Below, in pieces: positions 22,098-33,600 of a stretch of DNA of 64,000 nt; the stretch's first letter is position 1, and every line of letters begins with the position of its first letter. The notes beneath the pieces were generated by a model. That model saw only the letters and a program-made list of their open reading frames with translations. It did not search any database and was not told the origin of the DNA. The stretch is from contig MSJI02000118.1 of assembly GCA_001931905.2 (NCBI GenBank), positions 1 to 64,000 of the forward strand, read 5' to 3'. The stretch comes from Cladosporium sp. IMV 00045 (Eukaryota > Ascomycota > Dothideomycetes > Cladosporiales > Cladosporiaceae). The translations under genes and the position numbers were made by a program.

Positions 22098-22853
22098 CTT
22101 CAGATAGAGTTGAGAGGGAAGTAAGGTTGGTGGAGGGTTGAGTCGAGGGAGGAGGAGTACAGAGTGAAGAATGATGAAACTTATAGGCAGACTTGTGTCA
22201 ACTGCATGTGATCTACTAGCTCACCGACGTGCCAGTCGTCACTCAAATGATAGATTCAAGACTCAGTTCAGAGCTGCCGCAACCTCAGATGATGTGGTAC
22301 GTTCCACTCATTCCATTGCAAATGATAGTTCACGCAGAGGTCTTGCGAATGAGTGAAAGCCTATAGCCCAGACCTCGTACACCATTAGCTGATCCAATCA
22401 GCATCTGAACTCATCTGAACATATTTGGTTGTTAAGCAGAGTTGGCCAATGGCCCGTGTCAGAGCTCCGGCATACGCCTTTCTCATGCACTTGGCATCTG
22501 AACACTTTCTGGTTGTTATACGAAAGACATCCAAGTTATTATGTAATCGTATCGAGAATACTGTGCGGTATACAAGTCCAACAAACCACCAAAAGAGGTG
22601 GAGTTGGAATAAGCGCGGGTGCTGACCAAGATTGCAGCCTGAGGCAGCACTATGTCGGAGGTTGAGACAACTGATTAGACTGCTTTCTTGCAACAGCAAG
22701 CAGTCGCTTCCAGTACCTTATATCCTAGCAAACTTATTAGCGACAGCCTTTTTGTATTCTGATACATTCTTTTCTCCTATTCTCGAGTTATGCAATAGCC
22801 GCAAAGCGAAAGTCCACATCGCCCAGCGCGCAATCCCAACCCGCACCACCACC
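22098..22853. other. Divergent intergenic region
   Basis: Promoter space between large GTPase 1 (minus) and the small membrane-protein gene (plus). Open frames on both strands here are short and featureless. Confidence 0.6.
22180..22185 (-). promoter_or_regulatory. TATA-like element of large GTPase gene 1
   Basis: TATAAG on the minus strand, 83 bases before the ATG at 22097. Position and sequence are compatible with a TATA element; no other support. Confidence 0.35.
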
Positions 22854-23369
22854 ATGTTCTGCCTTCGAAGCTGGGTACCACTGCTGATCTTTCTGTAAGC
22901 GAATTGTCGCATGGTATTTTCGAGCATTGCTGACAACGCCTCCAGCACAAATGCATCACCTATCTACGTCCTCCTCTTCCTAACCGGAACCTACTGGCTG
23001 CAACGACCATGCGTCTACTGCTCGATCCTCCTCTTCGTCCTAGTCTTCTCGCTCTTCGACTTCCACGCCGACTGGTTTGAGCCACGATGGCCGAGCCAAG
23101 CGATCGCACCCTCAGAAACAGCCTCGTCGTACATGAGCGGCAACTCGACGTTAGCGGAGGCATTCATGGAGACAGCGGGTATGGCGGTTACAGCGATCAA
23201 CGGGACTGGCGGCTCGCTGGCCAGTGCAGCAATGGACGGAGTCAAGAGGAGGATGGGTGACGGAGGCGTAAGCGCCGCTGTGAGTGGGAGCGGATTTGAG
23301 TTGGTCAGAGGGATCTTGGAGAAGAAGCAAATACGGATACCATGCGTGGATGTGGTCGTGCGGTTGTAA
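22854..23369 (+). CDS. Small hydrophobic hypothetical protein (two exons, 154 aa)
   Basis: Exon 1 (22854-22894) is only 41 nt and is joined across a 51-bp intron (gtaagc...ccag) to 22946-23369. The joined start MFCLRSWVPLLIFLLTNASP runs into further hydrophobic sequence (YVLLFLTGTYWL, then CSILLFVLVFSLFDF), giving a signal peptide or two to three membrane spans in the first 55 residues. A conserved-looking HADWFEPRWP block follows, then an Ala/Gly/Ser-rich soluble tail with two NxS/T sites (NST, NGT). I do not recognise the family. ATG context is good (caccATGT). The Cys-rich hydrophobic N-terminus and soluble tail suggest a membrane-anchored protein. Confidence 0.6.
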
Positions 23370-24126
23370 AACAGGGGCGTTAGTGTTTTGGCTCTAAATG
23401 TATTCACCATGATAGGAGGACTATACGGCTGTATGAAACGAAGCGAATGGGTGGCATTGTTCGGCGCATTTGCATTGCTTGGAGTTTTGATTGAATGGGG
23501 GACAATTCAGCGCGGAAGCGGCTTGCGGGAAACACCATACTGCTCCAGAGCTTCTAATTGAGGATGTGTATACGAATATCCTACCTCCGTTTTGTGTTGC
23601 ATGGCTGCCTGCGCGCTCATATTGAGAATAATGGTATCTATCCATATCGCCGTCGGTTTCCAGGCATATCACGTGCCCTATCTGTCTCGGCTTCCCGGCT
23701 AGTTCAATTTATCCAATGCTAAGCTTTGGCCGTGCTGATCAGGGTGCTGTCAAAGGATTGAGGTTCTAACAGTTCTATCATTACCAGCCTCGACCTGACA
23801 AGGCGAACATCAGGTCGCCCTGTAATAGCGACAGCATGTCGCAAGGCGGACTTTTGTTGCGCTGTGCGCGCCCTGTTGGATGTCATGGTGGGGCCAGGGC
23901 CAGCGGCGTCCTGTATTGGAAGGTGGCAGTCCAGACAGCGAACAGCTTCCTTGCTGCCCCGCCTCGGTGTTTGTCCAACACCACCTGCGTCTCTTCATCC
24001 CACGTCTCGCCCAGATACACCCACTCACTTTCCACAAAGGATTTCCAACGGCGTCTTTCACCCATAGCCAGAGCTTGGGATAACTCCAGATCCTGTTCCA
24101 GTCACGCTTCCAGTTCTCTCGTCAAG
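23370..24126. other. Intergenic region upstream of the aminopeptidase
   Basis: 757 bases. The last 130 are C/T- and CA-rich promoter-like sequence. No gene recognised; overlapping short frames on both strands are unconvincing. Confidence 0.6.
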
Positions 24127-27032
24127 ATGGCAGCCGACCGGGACATCCTGTCGGACGAGTGAGTTTTCCTTTCTTGAGACCTGTCGAATGTCGGTGCGGT
24201 GTTAACAAAGCATTTCCTCCAGCGTCAAGCCAACCAACTATGACATTTCTCTCTTCGATCTTCAGCCGAACGCGCCATGGACCTACCAAGGTCGTGTCGC
24301 TATCGACCTTACCGTCAAAAACTCCACCAAGTCCATAACTCTCAACACCCACGAGCTTAAGATTCACTCCGCCGGGGTCTCTTTCGATGCTGGCAAGACT
24401 GCTTCCAGCATCAAGTCCTCCAACACCAGCTACGATGTGAAGAATCAGCGCTGCACCCTCACCTTCGACCAAGAGCTCCCTCAAACCGAGAAGGCCGTCT
24501 TGTCGATCGCTTTCGAAGGCACCATGAACAACACCATGGCTGGCTTCTACAGATCCAAGTACAAGCCCACCGTCGAGCCTGCGAAGGGTGTCGCCAAGGA
24601 TGACGAGTTCCACTACATGTTCTCTACACAATTCGAGTCCTCGGACGCCCGCCGCGCTTTCCCTTGCTTCGACGAGCCCAACCTTAAGGCGACCTTCGAC
24701 TTCGAGATGGAAATCCCTGAAGACCTGACCGCTCTCTCTAACATGCCGGAGAAGGAGACCAAGAAGAGCAAGAAGGCTGGACACAAGATTGTGAGCTTCG
24801 ACCGGACACCGATCATGTCAACATACCTGCTGGCGTGGTCTTTCGGCGACTTTGAGTACATTGAGGACTTCACCAGGAGAAAATACAATGGCAAGAACCT
24901 GCCTGTTCGCGTTTACACCACTCGCGGCCTGAAGGAGCAGGGAAAGCTTGCGTTGGAGAGTGCACACCAGGTCGTTGACCTCTTCTCCGAGGTATGACAT
25001 GGCATACTATGATTTCCGGCTTTGATTCCCGGCTAACATGGAACACAGATTTTCCGCATCGACTACCCTCTGCCGAAGGTCGACCTGCTGGCAGTCCACG
25101 AATTTGTAAGTCCCACCAAGATGGCGCTGGGTTGCAAACGGCTGATTCGATCAGCCCATCATATGCCTCCCTCCCTTGCGTTTGCTCCATCGCCCAATAT
25201 AAGCTATTATCGCTTGGACCATCGCTGACCAATGTTTCTAGTCACACGGCGCCATGGAGAACTGGGGTCTCATCACCTACCGTACCACCGCCGTGCTCTT
25301 CGACGAATACAACTCCGATCAAAAGTACCGTAACCGCGTCGTCTACGTCGTTGCTCACGAGCTCGCTCACCAGTGGTTCGGCAACTTGGTTACCATGGAT
25401 TGGTGGAACGAGCTTTGGCTCAACGAGGGCTTTGCAACTTGGGTCGGCTGGTACGCCGTGGACCACTTGCACCCTGACTGGAACGTTTGGGGTCAGTTCG
25501 TCACTGAGTCGATGCAAATGGCCTTCACGCTTGACTCTCTGAGGACTTCTCACCCTATCGAGGTTCCTGTCAAGAACGCGCTTGAGGTTGACCAGATCTT
25601 TGACCACATCAGCTACCTCAAGGGAAGCTCTGTCATTCGCATGTTGGCAGCTCACCTCGGTGTCGAGACTTTCCTCAAGGGTGTCTCTGACTACCTCAAG
25701 GCCCACCAGTACAGCAATGCCAAGACCAACGACTTGTGGAGCGCTCTGAGCAAGGCTTCTGGCCAGGACGTCAAGGCTTTCATGGATCCGTGGATCTTGA
25801 AGATCGGATTCCCTGTCGTCACCGTTGCCGAAGAGCCGGGTCAGTTCAGCGTGAAGCAGTCTCGCTTCCTCAGCGCCGGAGAAGTCAAGCCTGAAGAGGA
25901 CCAGACTACCTGGTGGATTCCTATGGGTCTCAAGACTGGCCCGCAAGCCACTGAGGCTAGGCGCGAGCCGTTGACTACCAAGGAGGACACCTACCGTGAC
26001 ATTGACACCCAGTTTTACAAGGTCAACAGCAACCAGACCGGCTTCTACCGCACCAACCTTCCTCCTCAGCGTCTCGTCAGCCTCAGCGGTGCCCTCGACA
26101 AGCTCTCCGTGGAGGACAAGATTGGTCTCATCGGAGACGCTGCTGCTCTTGCTGTCTCTGGCGATGGTACCACTGCTGGTGTTCTTGCCTTCTTGGAAGG
26201 TTTTGTCAACGAGGAGAACTACCTTGTCTGGAGCGAGGTTATCTCCAGCCTTAGCAAGATCCGCTCTGTGTTCTCCGATGACCAGGAGATCAGTGAGGGT
26301 CTGCGCAAGTATACCTTGAAGCTCGTCACTGCTGCGACAGACAAGATCGGTTGGGAGTTCGCCCCTAACGACGACTACCTCAAGGGTCAACTCCGCGCTC
26401 TTCTCCTGTCGACCGCCGGTCTCGCCGGCCACGAAGGCGTCGTTGCTGAAGCCAAGAAGCGCTTCGACGCTTTCGTTGCCGGTGACAAGAAGGCCATCCA
26501 CCCCTCTCTCCGCGCTGGCGTCTTTAGGATTGGCATCAAGAACGGCGGCAAGCCTGCCTACGAAGCCATTAAGAACGAGTACCTTACCACCACCTCGATC
26601 GACGGCCGCGAAATCACCTTACAGTCTCTCGGCCAGGTCCAGACGCCCGAGCTTGCGCAAGACTACCTGTCCTTCGGCTTCAGCGGCAAGGTCGCAGTGC
26701 AGGACGTCCACTCTGTCGGCGTCTCGCTCGCCAACAACAGCAAAGTTCGCACTGAGGTGTGGAGCTACATCAAGACCAACTGGGATATGATCCGCGAGCG
26801 TCTGGGCGGCAACATGGTCGTGCTCGAGCGTTTCGTGCGCATGTGCCTGCAGAAGTTCGCCTCGTTTGAGGTCCAGAGCGATATCGAGAAGTTCTTTGAG
26901 GGTAAGGATAACACTGGTTATGATCGTGGTCTTGCTGTTGTTGTCGATACCATCAAGGGTAATGCGAGGTATCGCGAGAGGGATGGTGAGGTTATCAGGG
27001 AGTGGTTGTCTGCTCACGGCTATTTGAAGTAA
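24127..27032 (+). CDS. APE2: M1 family zinc aminopeptidase, Ape2/Aap1 type (four exons, 882 aa)
   Basis: Zinc metallo-aminopeptidase removing N-terminal residues from peptides; yeast homologues (Ape2, Aap1) are cytosolic or periplasmic. Exons 24127-24158, 24223-24991, 25049-25105 and 25242-27032 join in frame; introns are 64, 57 and 136 bp. Exon 1 encodes just MAADRDILSD. Motifs: PTNYDISLFDL at the start of the beta-sheet domain, FESSDARRAFPCFDEP, the exopeptidase motif GAMENWG (289-295, assembled at an exon start), HELAHQWFGNLVT (Zn ligands His 325 and His 329, catalytic Glu 326) and NEGFA with the third ligand Glu 348. The ERAP1-like C-terminal domain is complete and ends AHGYLK. Length matches the family. 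No signal peptide. Confidence 0.95.
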
Positions 27033-27829
27033 AGCAGTGCTTTTGGAGTGGTTGAAGATGAGCATGACTGACGGCAGAAAAGTATCGTCGTTTAAGATCA
27101 ACAGCATAAACTCGAAATCATTGCATACTTCATACTTCATGTTTCACTCCCGGCTCTTCTTTGTAGTGACTGGGCTGAAGTTCAAGACGAACAGTTAATC
27201 CGATTGCCAAGCGTCGCATCATCGAACGACGATGTCCTAGAGCAAAATGCAAGACCACCAGAATCTACATTTACCATTTCGTGACTTACACCGGACATTT
27301 ACAAGCAATCTGACTTACGGTGAAGCTGTGGTTTAGCGGTGAGGCTGACAAAGCCCGATGGAATGACGTCTTTGTTGTTTGTAGAGTGAATGACCGCAAA
27401 TAGCATACAAAGCACGTGATGCCATCGCGTGCTGAGCGGAAAGGGAGTCATCAAACCAAATGTATGACTGAAGAGATCCTTCTTTCGCACTAGCAAACAG
27501 CAGTCTACCAAAGGACAAGCAGTCAGTCACTCAATCAATCATCACTCATCCATATCATCAGCCTCGCTCCCGCCAAATCAAGGTGGCGGCTGATAGGCGC
27601 CTTAGGTTCGCCCCACTTTGTCAGTAGCAACAAGCCAGCCTGCCAGCTCTCTCCGCCACTAGCTGCGCTCTCCCCACGTCCTTGCCTCTTGCAATCACCT
27701 ACCACCTCTACTTACCACCTTCACCAACACTCACCTCTCCACCACCAACCACTACAAAACCTTGCATCCGCGACCTACAAACTTGCTTCCCTACAGCACC
27801 AATACCACACATCCACAGTCACCGCCATC
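27033..27829. other. Intergenic region upstream of ATG8
   Basis: About 800 bases: 3' flank of the aminopeptidase, then a C/T-rich, CACC-rich leader from about 27660 to the ATG8 start. No gene seen. Confidence 0.65.
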
Positions 27830-28371
27830 ATGCGTTCCAAGTTCAAGGACGAGCACCCGTTCGAGAAGCGCAAGGCTGAGGCCGAGCGCATCAGGCAGAA
27901 GTACACCGACCGCATCCCGGTGAGTAGTATCACAAACACCCACAACATCCCTCACGCCGCTGCAATACCACAAAGACTCTACCAACCGAACCTTCATCAA
28001 TACCATCAAGCACACTCGTACTGACAGCCCTCTCTCATCAAGGTCATCTGCGAGAAGGTCGAGAAGTCGGACATCGCGACCATCGACAAGAAGAAGTACC
28101 TGGTCCCCGCCGACCTGACCGTCGGGCAGTTCGTCTACGTCATCCGCAAGCGCATCAAGCTCTCGCCCGAGAAGGCCATCTTCATCTTCGTCGACGAGGT
28201 CCTGCCGCCGACCGCCGCGCTCATGTCCTCCATCTACGAGGAGCACAAGGACGAGGACGGCTTCCTCTACATTACGTGAGCACACACCGGTCAATCCAGC
28301 AAAATGATGTGAGAATGCCGTGCTGACATAGACGCAACAGCTACTCCGGCGAGAACACCTTCGGTGCCTGA
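27830..28371 (+). CDS. ATG8: Ubiquitin-like autophagy protein Atg8 (three exons, 117 aa)
   Basis: Ubiquitin-like modifier conjugated to phosphatidylethanolamine on the phagophore; drives membrane expansion and cargo receptor binding. Exons 27830-27919, 28043-28275 and 28341-28371 encode [20 protein letters not shown] and onward, with the two N-terminal helices, the ubiquitin-like beta-grasp ([20 protein letters not shown]) and the C-terminus YSGENTFGA. The Gly before the final Ala (Gly 116) is the Atg4 cleavage and lipid-attachment site, so one residue is removed on processing. The first intron is long for this window (123 bp); the last exon codes for only the final ten residues. Sequence is essentially invariant with other fungal Atg8 proteins. 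Confidence 0.98.
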
Positions 28372-29668
28372 ACGACCCGCCACTGATACCAGGCGGCCGC
28401 GCAACGACAACATCACCCCACCACTAGGTTCAACCCACCTACCCACACCACCCTACCACCGGAATTCCCCTTTGCGTTCCACACCGGCGTTGACTCAGGA
28501 CTGCGAGTGAGAGACTTCAATTTGACGATTCTTGATTATTTTGGGGAAACGAACACAGAACAAGACCGAGGGAGGACGGGGTTGTTTCATTACTTGACTT
28601 TTATCACGTTTACGATTGCCAGTGGACGCGAGAGTATGGATGAGCGATATTGCAAACGGCGAAAGGAAGAAAACCCAGCAAAAAAAGACATTTAAAACCC
28701 CTTCCAGGCGTGGCCCGAGAGCTCTCAGCGCGAAATGGCGGTGAGTGAGGGAAGACAGGTTCCTCCTTTTCTCGCCTGCCTGAGAGTTTTGCTGCCTTTG
28801 CTTTGACAAATAACCCCCTGAGAAACTCACGTTACGAATGCTCTACTCTGGGTTTTTCTTCTTTAAGTCGAGTTCCGTTCCGTAGTCGAGAGAAGTGCAA
28901 ATGCCATCTTTTTTTGCCCACAGCAGTGTCGTCTTTAGGTGTGACTTGTATGCGTGACTGGGGAGATCACATGCCTTTGCTCGCACGAGACGAATGTCAC
29001 GAGCAAGCGACATGTTCAGTGCGTGTCGTTTTGCCCCCTTATCGTCTATGGGCCTTGCGACTCGCCACTGCGCTGGGACTCAGGCGAGAGAGGCCGGCCT
29101 GGCTACTTGCATGCATACCTACATTCCGGTACATCCATGTTCGACGTTAGATCGCTAGCAGCATGTGCAAGCGCCCGAAGAAAGTGCATTCATATCACTA
29201 CTAAGCCTCGCCAGGCCAGGTAGGGAGGTTGGTAAGGTGACTCCAAGCACAAGCACCAGGCTCTCTCTCACATGACAGCTCGCAAGACCCTGGTCACCGG
29301 AGTGGCGTCATCTCCCCATGCTCGCTGATAGTGGGCTCCGCAAACGGCGCGCAGCTAAGCAAGAAGCTTTGGTGCTTTCTGGGATAGAATAGACGGCGTG
29401 GGCGCGTGCGTTTTGGCGAGCGAAGAGGGCTGGGGAAGTCGACCGAGACCGAGGCCTGTTCTTTGCGCATTGCAGCGATAGCTGGAGAGAATAACAATCC
29501 GTACAAGCAACCGAACAAGTCAATCTTCTTCGCCATTCTAGGATCCGGGAGAGAAGCAATTTCTGGACCTGGAGAATTCGTCTTTTGCTGCGACTACACC
29601 TGCAATACTGGAAAGAAGAGGGAGCGCGAGAACCTCTTTCTCGACAGCAAACCACCACAACCACAACA
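28372..29668. other. Long intergenic region between ATG8 and NCE101
   Basis: 1.3 kb. It holds the ATG8 3' flank and NCE101 promoter; short overlapping open frames on both strands are not protein-like. No RNA gene recognised. Confidence 0.6.
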
Positions 29669-29991
29669 ATGTCCTACCCATTCCTCATTTCAAAGTACGT
29701 CGCTTCTGCCCAAGCATGCAACAAGTACCGTCCCATCGCGTTATTCCAGCCCGCAACCCAGTCTCATCAATCTCCAAGCTAACCTCGACAACAAACAGAA
29801 CTCTCGACCCCATTTTCGCCGTCTCAGTGGGTTTCGCAGCCGCCGCTGTCAGGATCAATCGGGAAGAAAAGGAGAAAGGAAAGAGTTTTGAGGAAAGCAA
29901 GGAGAGTCTTAGGAGGAGGGCGGGTCTGGCTTGGACGGAGGTGAGGGGGATGGTGGGTGAAGGGGTGGGAGGGGGTGCGAAGAGTTCATGA
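29669..29991 (+). CDS. NCE101: NCE101 family non-classical export protein (two exons, 72 aa)
   Basis: Small single-pass membrane protein of the NCE101 family; the yeast member was identified as involved in export of leaderless proteins. Exon 1 (29669-29694) encodes MSYPFLISK; the 104-bp intron (gtacgt...aacag) ends at 29798 and exon 2 runs 29799-29991. The join restores the family core ISKTLDPIFAVSVGFAAAA followed by VRINREEKEKG, i.e. one hydrophobic helix and a charged cytosolic tail. The tail (ESLRRRAGLAWTEVRGM and a Gly-rich end) is longer than in yeast (53 aa). Exon 1 is so short that automatic gene finders could miss it. Confidence 0.85.
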
Positions 29992-30684
29992 GGAGGGGGA
30001 GGGAAATGGAGTTGTCAATGAGTTGGGGTGCTGGAGAGACCTCTGAACGGACATAATATGCGCCTGGAGGTTCGGGGAGATGTCTGCTGAGACAGTCCGC
30101 TATGGATACTGCGTGTTGGCCGACTGAGGTCTTTGGCGATACTCAGGCGCAGATGCTTGGTGGTATGGGACACCTATGGCATGGAAAATGGCAGCATATC
30201 AATGGGGGGCTACTTTTGTCCGGATATATGGGCAATTCATGGTTTTGTACGCATACGAATGTATTTCTATCGCGATTTGGGACAAAACTTCTCTTAGGAC
30301 TGTAGATTTCCAATTTGGGGCAGGGTGTGAATAAACTTCCTTCAAGGGAAGCACGGTTTTCCATTTCAATTTTTATGTTAATAGTACCACCGTCTTTTGA
30401 AGCTCCTACACAAGTATTCACATGTAAATAAATTATTGACGTTCTGTTATACTTCACATGTCAACTTTAGCTTCGCGAAACACCCCGCGAAAGCCAGGGC
30501 TGCACTTCACGACTTCACTTTACGCGTTGCTACACGTTCCTGTATTATTTTCCACCCTTGCAACCTTGCTTCTGAACAAATTGTACACGACGAGCGAGAT
30601 CGCGGTTCCACGAACGACGTCACTTCGGCCATAAGCTACGACCTCACAGCATGATCGGCGCATCATCACCAAAGGAACTCGACC
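29992..30684. other. Intergenic region upstream of the Myb/WD40 gene
   Basis: About 690 bases, AT-richer than its neighbours in the middle (30200-30480). No gene recognised. Confidence 0.6.
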
Positions 30685-33600
30685 ATGGCGCACGAGACTA
30701 TTGATCTCGTGTCCGACAGCGAAGACGACATTTCTGCGAGTCAAACGGCTGCCTCGACGTTGAAAGCATTCGGCGTGCGCAAAGAGAAGGAGACATCTCA
30801 GAAGAAGCGCAATGTCGGCACACCACCATCAATCACCCAGAAGCCTCAGCAACAAGTGAGCGGCGCCAACAAACACCATGCTGCGCCCAACACAGCGACG
30901 AATTACCAGAATTTGCCGCCAAATGCTTCACTAGCCGACATTCTTCGCTATGGCTCAACAAACACTTCCACCCCAAAGAGCGCTCCAATTACGAAACAAC
31001 GTTCCCATCCCAAGCCATCACCAAAGACCGAACGACGATTTGGTCCCCTCCATGAAGAGCGCTTGAAAAGATTCCAAGAATTCCACAACAAAGAAGCGGA
31101 AAGGCGCGGCGACAAGGCGACGGAGCACCGAACTGGTTTGGGAGCAATCACTCCGACGAAACTGAGCGGGACACCCCTATCATCAATCCTAAATCTACCA
31201 CGCAGCGGTGGTGAGATTCGTTCGACGACTGCTGGAGCGCCTGTTCCGCCGAAACGAGGGCCGCCTTCACCGGTCAATGGGGCTGCATTACCAGAGACGA
31301 AGCGTCGTAAGGACGATGATGGACAGGATAAAGCTGAGATCGATGATCTACCGGGAACGAAGCGTCGTAAGGATGATGGACAGGATCAAGCTGAGATCGA
31401 GGACGGCATGCAGGCGGCGCGACGGCTTCCGCTTGCTGCTATGTCTCCTGCTCTTGACAATGAGACTTCTCAGCGGACATCAAGCCGCGATAGCATCGGT
31501 TTGAGTGCAAAAGTCGGATATGCTGGGCCTAAGCAAGAGCCGATCTACTCGCTTCAGGAGACTGTCTCGTCGATTGAATCCAACACTGCCTTGACTGTAC
31601 CCAGAGCAGCGACATTAGAGGGAACATCCTCACAACCTATTTCCATTTCGGACAGCAGGGAACCTTCACCGAACGTCATTCCTGCTAAGCCTGCTCGTGA
31701 ACCTGAACTTTCGAAAGTCGACCAGACGAAGCTCTCGACCCAAAACCATGCCGACCAGGAGAGGGATTCCTCGCCAGATGAGATCCCGGCGAAGCCTTTA
31801 AGCAAGACTGTCATGGAGGATTTGCCACAGTCCACGCAGTCGTCGCCCGATGAGGTCCCAGCAACGGCTCGAAGTGGGATTATTGAGAGTGAATTGCCCA
31901 GGGCCAGGGAATCCTCGCCGGATGAGATTCCAGCAACAGCTCCTAGTAAGATCATCAGCAGTGACTTGCCACCGCCAACACAGTTGGCTGAGGCCACACA
32001 AGTCGCCCGGCCACCACTACCGAGCCATGCGCTGACAACCAAGCCAATCTCTCGCAAAAAGAGTGGCCATGGTGGAAATCGTGGCAAAAGTTACACAGAA
32101 GAAGAGGATGCGCGTCTGATCTCCTTGAGGGAAGAGAGCAACGTCAGCTGGGAGGCAATGCCTAGCTATTTTTCTGGGCGAACTCAAGGCTCTCTCGCGG
32201 TGCATTATTATACTACGCTGAAAAGCAGAGGCCGCACTTTAGCAAAACCGAAGGCACGCAAACCGTACGGCCCTTTACCAGATCAGACAATGGAAGCGAG
32301 TCAGCATGATTCGTACGTTGCGACAACAGATAGGCCAGAGTCATCAGTGTCAACACGACGTGTCAGGACTGCTCCTAAGAATGACGGCATGGTTTCATGG
32401 GCTGCTATCAAGAAAGCCAGACAATCTGAACACAATGCTAGCGATATCGGGAAAGCTAAACAACCTCAGCAAAATGTCAGAGTCTCGGAAACAGAAACGC
32501 CAATGACGGATGCGCCTCCTCCGGTGCAATCTCTCCCCTCAGTTGGCTCGGATGTTGCTTACCCGGCCTCAGTAAACCGTATTTTACGATCACGCGAGTT
32601 GGGCGGCAGTGGTGGGCGTAGCTGGTTGTTCAAATCCAGAATGAAAGTCTCGAACGAGCTCCAGAATCATGTCTTCGACACTCTTGGCCCGAGAAGATAC
32701 TTCCACGGCACCCCACGCGATGTCACAACTCTCGCATGGGCCTGCGATGGCAATCGATTCGCTGCTGGTGCTATCGCGATGGATGACGATTCAAGCATGC
32801 AATATAACGGGCCTAACAATCTACTCCTAGGCGATGTTGCAAAGAACAGTCTGATCGAATTGCCAGAGCATCATGTCCCGCGCCCAATCATAACAAACAG
32901 TCACAATGTCAACTCGCTCCACGCCATGCGAGAGACTCAGGACCCGAGACTCTTCAAGACAGTGACGGCAGTTGAGTTCTCTGACGATGGCAACCTTCTA
33001 TTTTCCGCGGGCGGAGATGGTGTGGTACGCATGTATGATACGAACATGGGCGTCTGTCTCTCCTCCCACAAGCACAGAGCCGAAGTCTCGTTGCTCGCGA
33101 AGAATCCTCATGGCGTTCTGGCGTCGGCTTGCAATCTGACAGATGACGGTAGCATTTCCATCCTGCGCTGTGATGAGGAAAGGCTCTCTTCGGTCTGCGA
33201 GTTTGGGCCTAGCCGCGCAGATGTCCAATCCTCGTTACCAATCTCCCCATCGGCTTTGGAATGGGGCTCTGGCGTATTCAGCAACTTCTTGCTTGCAGGC
33301 TTCATGAGCGAGTCAAGTGATGATGATCGGCTGACCGCAGGCGAGATCCTTCTTTGGGACTCGACGAATGGGCAAAAGATCGACTTGCCTACGGTGAGGA
33401 ACGTATTCGACGTTGCTTGGAATCCATCACCGAGCTCAGGGTCGAGTCTGTTTGCAGTCGCCGGTGCTTGCGCGGGCAAGCGTTTGCGCAGCACGATCGA
33501 ATGCTTTGCACCCAATCAAGGCCGCGCATCGCGTGTTCTCCAGTGGGATTGCCCAGCTCTTGACATCAACGATCTCATCTACTGCCCCCATGACGACAAC

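Noticed and set aside
25242..26501. 419-codon open frame on the minus strand
   Set aside because: It is antisense to the M1 aminopeptidase exon with all catalytic motifs; the C/G-rich third positions of the real gene keep stops out of the opposite strand.
24127..30684. Aminopeptidase, ATG8 and NCE101 as a functional cluster
   Set aside because: They share direction but have long separate promoters and unrelated roles; no sign of co-regulation in sequence.
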